A stretch of DNA of 33,931 nt from an uncultured Spirochaetaceae bacterium (GTDB lineage Bacteria; Spirochaetota; Spirochaetia; Treponematales; Treponemataceae). The notes beneath the pieces were generated by a model. That model was not told the DNA's origin and searched no databases. It saw only the letters and a program-made list of their open reading frames with translations. The stretch lies in the NCBI GenBank assembly GCA_902783245.1, contig CACZQF010000018.1, forward strand, positions 1-33,931, read 5' to 3'. Of the stretch, positions 31,523 through 33,931 are shown piece after piece. Both the position numbers and the translations under genes were made by a program. Position 1 is the first letter of the stretch; every line of letters begins with the position of its first letter.

Positions 31523-32428
31523 CTAGTACAGCATAGTGCCGATACCGCGGTCGCTGAACATCTCAATAAGCAGCGAATGGGGCACCCGGCCGTCAATAAT
31601 ATGCGTACGGGGCACGCCGCCCTTAAGCGCGATCATACAGCATTCCACCTTAGGAATCATGCCGCCCGCAATGGTACCGTTCTCAATCAGCTGGGGTACC
31701 GTGGGCATGGGAATGCGTGCGATCAGCGACGAAGGATCATCCATGTTCTTCAGCACGCCGGGCACGTTGGTCAGCTGTACGAATTTCTCGGCCTTCAGCG
31801 CCACCGCAATCTTGGCGGCGGCGGTGTCAGCATTAATATTATAGCGGTTCATGTCGCCCTGCTCGCCGAGCGCCACCGTAGAAATGACGGGAATGAATCC
31901 CTTGAGCAGCATGGACTCGATGATCTCGGGGTGCACTTCGGTCACTTCGCCCACAAGCCCCAGATCAATGCCGTCCTTCTGGATTTTACGCGCGCGCAGC
32001 AGACCGGAGTCAACGCCGCTCAGACCAACCGCACGGCCGCCTTCCTGCAGCAGCAGACCCACGATCTCCTTGTTCAGCTTACCCGTAAGCACCATCTGCA
32101 CCACGTCCATGGTCTCTTCATCGGTATAGCGCAGACCGTTCACGAACTCGCTCTTCTTGCCCACCTTGTCGAGCATCTTGTTGATCTCGGGGCCGCCGCC
32201 GTGCACCAGAACCACGTGCACGCCGATAGTATTCAGCAGCACCAGATCCTTCATCACGGCAATCTTCAGCTCCTCGTTCAGCATGGCGTTGCCGCCGTAC
32301 TTCACCACCACAACCTTGCCGACCCACTGCTTGATATACGGCAGCGCCTGAATCAGCACGTCCGCCCAGTGCTCGTTGTCCAGCAGCCTTCCGCGCTGCT
32401 CATCTTCCTGCATAACAATTCCAGACAT
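31523..32428 (-). CDS. argB: acetylglutamate kinase
   Basis: A 301-residue amino-acid kinase that phosphorylates N-acetylglutamate, the second step of arginine synthesis. The nucleotide lysine is K43 in VVVKYGGNAM (40-49), and the acetylglutamate loop is HGGGPEINKML (76-86). The C-terminal part has ADTAAAKIAVALKAEK and the ATP-site GGMIPKVECCMIALKGGV. The protein has an N-terminal extension (about 1-37, with LIQALPYIKQWVGK) like the arginine-sensitive hexameric kinases of Pseudomonas and Thermotoga, and unlike the short E. coli enzyme. Feedback inhibition by arginine is therefore expected and fits the cyclic pathway implied by argJ. The start ATG overlaps the argJ stop (TAATG). Confidence 0.96.
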   Translation of the reverse strand: MSGIVMQEDEQRGRLLDNEHWADVLIQALPYIKQWVGKVVVVKYGGNAMLNEELKIAVMKDLVLLNTIGVHVVLVHGGGPEINKMLDKVGKKSEFVNGLRYTDEETMDVVQMVLTGKLNKEIVGLLLQEGGRAVGLSGVDSGLLRARKIQKDGIDLGLVGEVTEVHPEIIESMLLKGFIPVISTVALGEQGDMNRYNINADTAAAKIAVALKAEKFVQLTNVPGVLKNMDDPSSLIARIPMPTVPQLIENGTIAGGMIPKVECCMIALKGGVPRTHIIDGRVPHSLLIEMFSDRGIGTMLY

Positions 32429-33714
32429 TATGTTCGATAATCTCCATTTATTTTCACGTAGTCATAGGTCAGATCGCAGCCCCAGGCTTTACCTTCGGCC
32501 GTGCCGTCCTCCAATGTAACCAGAATCTCCACGGTCTGGGAGCTCAGAATCTGTTTGGCCGCATCCTCGTCAAAATCAAGCGGAACGCCGTGGTCAAACA
32601 CCTGCAGCATCCGTCCGCCTGACACCTCCGCGTCGGCGGCAGGATCAAAATAGCGGCTCAGCTCAGGCTTGCTGCTGAAATACACGGACGTCTTTTCCGG
32701 CGTGAACGGCTGCCCGCTGTAACCGAGCGCGCACAGCACACGTCCCCAGTTCGCGTCGGCGCCGAACATGGCGGCCTTTACCAGATTGGATGAAATAACT
32801 TCTTTGGCAAGCGCGCGCGCAACCTGCACGCTCTGTGCGCCCGTCACGGTACATTCCACCAGCCGCGACGCGCCCTCGCCGTCGGCGGCGATCTTTTTGG
32901 CCATGACCGTATTCAGCGCATCCAGTGCGGCGGCAAACGCCTCAAAGTCCGCACCTTCACCCGTAATCTCAGGATTGCCGGCCATGCCGTTTGCCAGAAT
33001 GGTGATCGTGTCGTTGGTGCTTGTGTCGCCGTCCACGGACACGCAGTTATAGGTGCCCGCCACGCTGCGGCGCAGCGCTTTGTCCAGCATGGACGCGCTG
33101 ATGGCGCAGTCCGTAGTGATAAAGCAGAGCATGGTACCCAGATTGATATGAATCATGCCGCTGCCCTTGCACATGGCGCCGATGCGCACGGTTCTGCCGC
33201 CGATCACCGTTTCCACGGCACATTCTTTGTACTGCGTGTCGGTAGTCATGATGGCAATGCGCGCCTGCTCATGCCCCTGCTTTGACAGCCCGGAGGCAAG
33301 CGACGGCATGGAAGCTTCGATCTTTTCAACGGGGAGCTGCTGTCCGATAACGCCGGTAGAGCATACAACCACATCATCGGCAGAAATGCCGAGCGCGGAT
33401 GCGGCGCAGGCGGCCATACGGCGCGCAACAGCCGCGCCCTGAGCACCGGTACAGGCATTGGCGTTGCCGCTGTTGGCAATCACCGCCTGGGCGCGTCCGC
33501 GCGCAATAACGGCGCGCGTAAGCTTTACACTTTCAGCCTGCACACGGTTCTGCGTGAACATGCCCGCAGCCGTGCACGGTTTTTCCGAAAAAACAAGAGC
33601 CGTATCATTGGTTGTACGGCTCGCCTTAATGTGCGAAAGAACGCCGTTTGCAGTAAAACCGGCGGCAGCAGTGACCCCGCCGTCCACAAACGTGATACAG
33701 GATTCCGTATGCAT
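32428..33714 (-). CDS. argJ: glutamate N-acetyltransferase/ornithine acetyltransferase
   Basis: A 428-residue enzyme that recycles the acetyl group from N-acetylornithine to glutamate; many versions also use acetyl-CoA. It is made as a precursor that cuts itself before a conserved Thr. Here the Thr is T194 in KGSGMIHINLGTMLCFITTD (183-202). The residue before it is Gly193 where Ala is usual. Oxyanion-hole residues T120-G121 (CSTGVIGQQLP) are present. The ATG at 33714 has GAGG nine nt upstream. An ATG at 33720 is only 3 nt from that site, and a TTG at 33729 overlaps it, so both are less likely. It leads the argJ-argB-argD operon, with its stop overlapping the argB start. argC and later steps are not in this window. 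Confidence 0.95.
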   Translation of the reverse strand: MHTESCITFVDGGVTAAAGFTANGVLSHIKASRTTNDTALVFSEKPCTAAGMFTQNRVQAESVKLTRAVIARGRAQAVIANSGNANACTGAQGAAVARRMAACAASALGISADDVVVCSTGVIGQQLPVEKIEASMPSLASGLSKQGHEQARIAIMTTDTQYKECAVETVIGGRTVRIGAMCKGSGMIHINLGTMLCFITTDCAISASMLDKALRRSVAGTYNCVSVDGDTSTNDTITILANGMAGNPEITGEGADFEAFAAALDALNTVMAKKIAADGEGASRLVECTVTGAQSVQVARALAKEVISSNLVKAAMFGADANWGRVLCALGYSGQPFTPEKTSVYFSSKPELSRYFDPAADAEVSGGRMLQVFDHGVPLDFDEDAAKQILSSQTVEILVTLEDGTAEGKAWGCDLTYDYVKINGDYRT

Positions 33715-33747
33715 ATACATACACCTCAATTACATATTTATGCGCAA

Positions 33748-33776
33748 AGTATACCATAAAGCATATGGCTATGCAA
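33748..33776 (-). promoter_or_regulatory. promoter for the arg operon
   Basis: On the minus strand, TTGCAT (33776-33771), a 17-nt spacer and TATACT (33753-33748). The leader would be about 27 nt. I saw no ARG box or arginine riboswitch. Confidence 0.5.
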
Positions 33777-33931
33777 TTATACCGCCGAAAAAAGGAATCT
33801 GCAACGTAAATATTGAAAAGCCATGGAAATCAATTTTGTTTTCCAGTGCAGAAATTGGAAAGTAAATTTGTGCCCGGCAACCGCGGAGTCGGGGGCTCGC
33901 AACGCAAAACATCTGCACAAGCGAAGCGCGG
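33777..33931. other. right-hand flank, no gene recognised
   Basis: The last 155 bp contain no convincing start, RNA gene or repeat. An open frame running in from 33458 on the plus strand is antisense to argJ and lacks signals. Confidence 0.4.

Noticed and set aside
31322-32440. 372-codon open frame on the plus strand
   Set aside because: It is antisense to argB and the start of argD; the His-rich composition and lack of any start signal mark it as a shadow frame.
33850-33931. Possible tRNA in the right-hand flank
   Set aside because: The GC-rich sequence does not fold into acceptor, D, anticodon and T arms, and there is no GTTCGA-type T-loop.
1-33931. CRISPR array, prophage or insertion sequence
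   Set aside because: No regularly spaced repeats, integrase, transposase or terminal inverted repeats with target duplications were seen.

Overview
The window looks like chromosomal DNA of a spirochaete, most likely a host-associated Treponema relative. The grounds are several lipoproteins with relaxed lipoboxes (Cys preceded by TTA, FAG, TVTA, SSS or VPAG-type residues), a lipoprotein-type ApbE flavin transferase, a dCACHE chemoreceptor, a divergent FliG-like protein, and a fairly high GC content judged by eye. The genus is an inference from gene content only. I saw no rRNA, tRNA, CRISPR, transposase, phage gene or plasmid origin.

Layout. (1) 129-998: an EamA-type exporter. (2) 1341-5021: four genes that appear to form one extracytoplasmic lipoprotein set: an FMN-binding lipoprotein, a rhodanese-like lipoprotein, an ApbE lipoprotein that would attach FMN, and a second rhodanese paralogue that has lost its catalytic Cys and Arg. 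A duplicated, hairpin-rich 5' leader precedes them. (3) 5130-13672: a giant alpha-2-macroglobulin lipoprotein with an intact thioester motif, overlapping pbpC by the ATGA junction. (4) 13831-15939: a methyl-accepting chemotaxis protein, followed by strong terminator hairpins. (5) 16245-18509: a DUF819 membrane protein and an L-Ala-D/L-Glu epimerase, plausibly for peptidoglycan dipeptide use. (6) 18768-21883, minus strand: galactokinase, an unknown membrane protein and a small lipoprotein. (7) 22037-25393: an XRE regulator, then a TRAP transporter whose large permease is fused to its substrate-binding protein. (8) 25546-28035: a metallo-beta-lactamase-fold enzyme, a small unknown protein, and a chimera of Sel1-like helices with the FliG middle/C-terminal region. 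(9) 33714-28127, minus strand: argJ-argB-argD followed closely by a large EF-hand membrane protein of unknown function.

Working together: the first cassette suggests an outward-facing flavin/sulfur redox module. A2M plus PBP1C is the known envelope defence and repair pair. DUF819 plus the epimerase suggests muropeptide salvage. ArgJ together with an N-terminally extended ArgB suggests a cyclic, arginine-inhibited pathway.

The best candidates for undescribed biology are the flavin-rhodanese lipoprotein cassette with its unusual leader, the Sel1-FliG chimera, and the DctM-DctP fusion. Several genes (129, 5130, 20012) have a -10 box only 6-8 nt before the start codon, which suggests leaderless transcripts.
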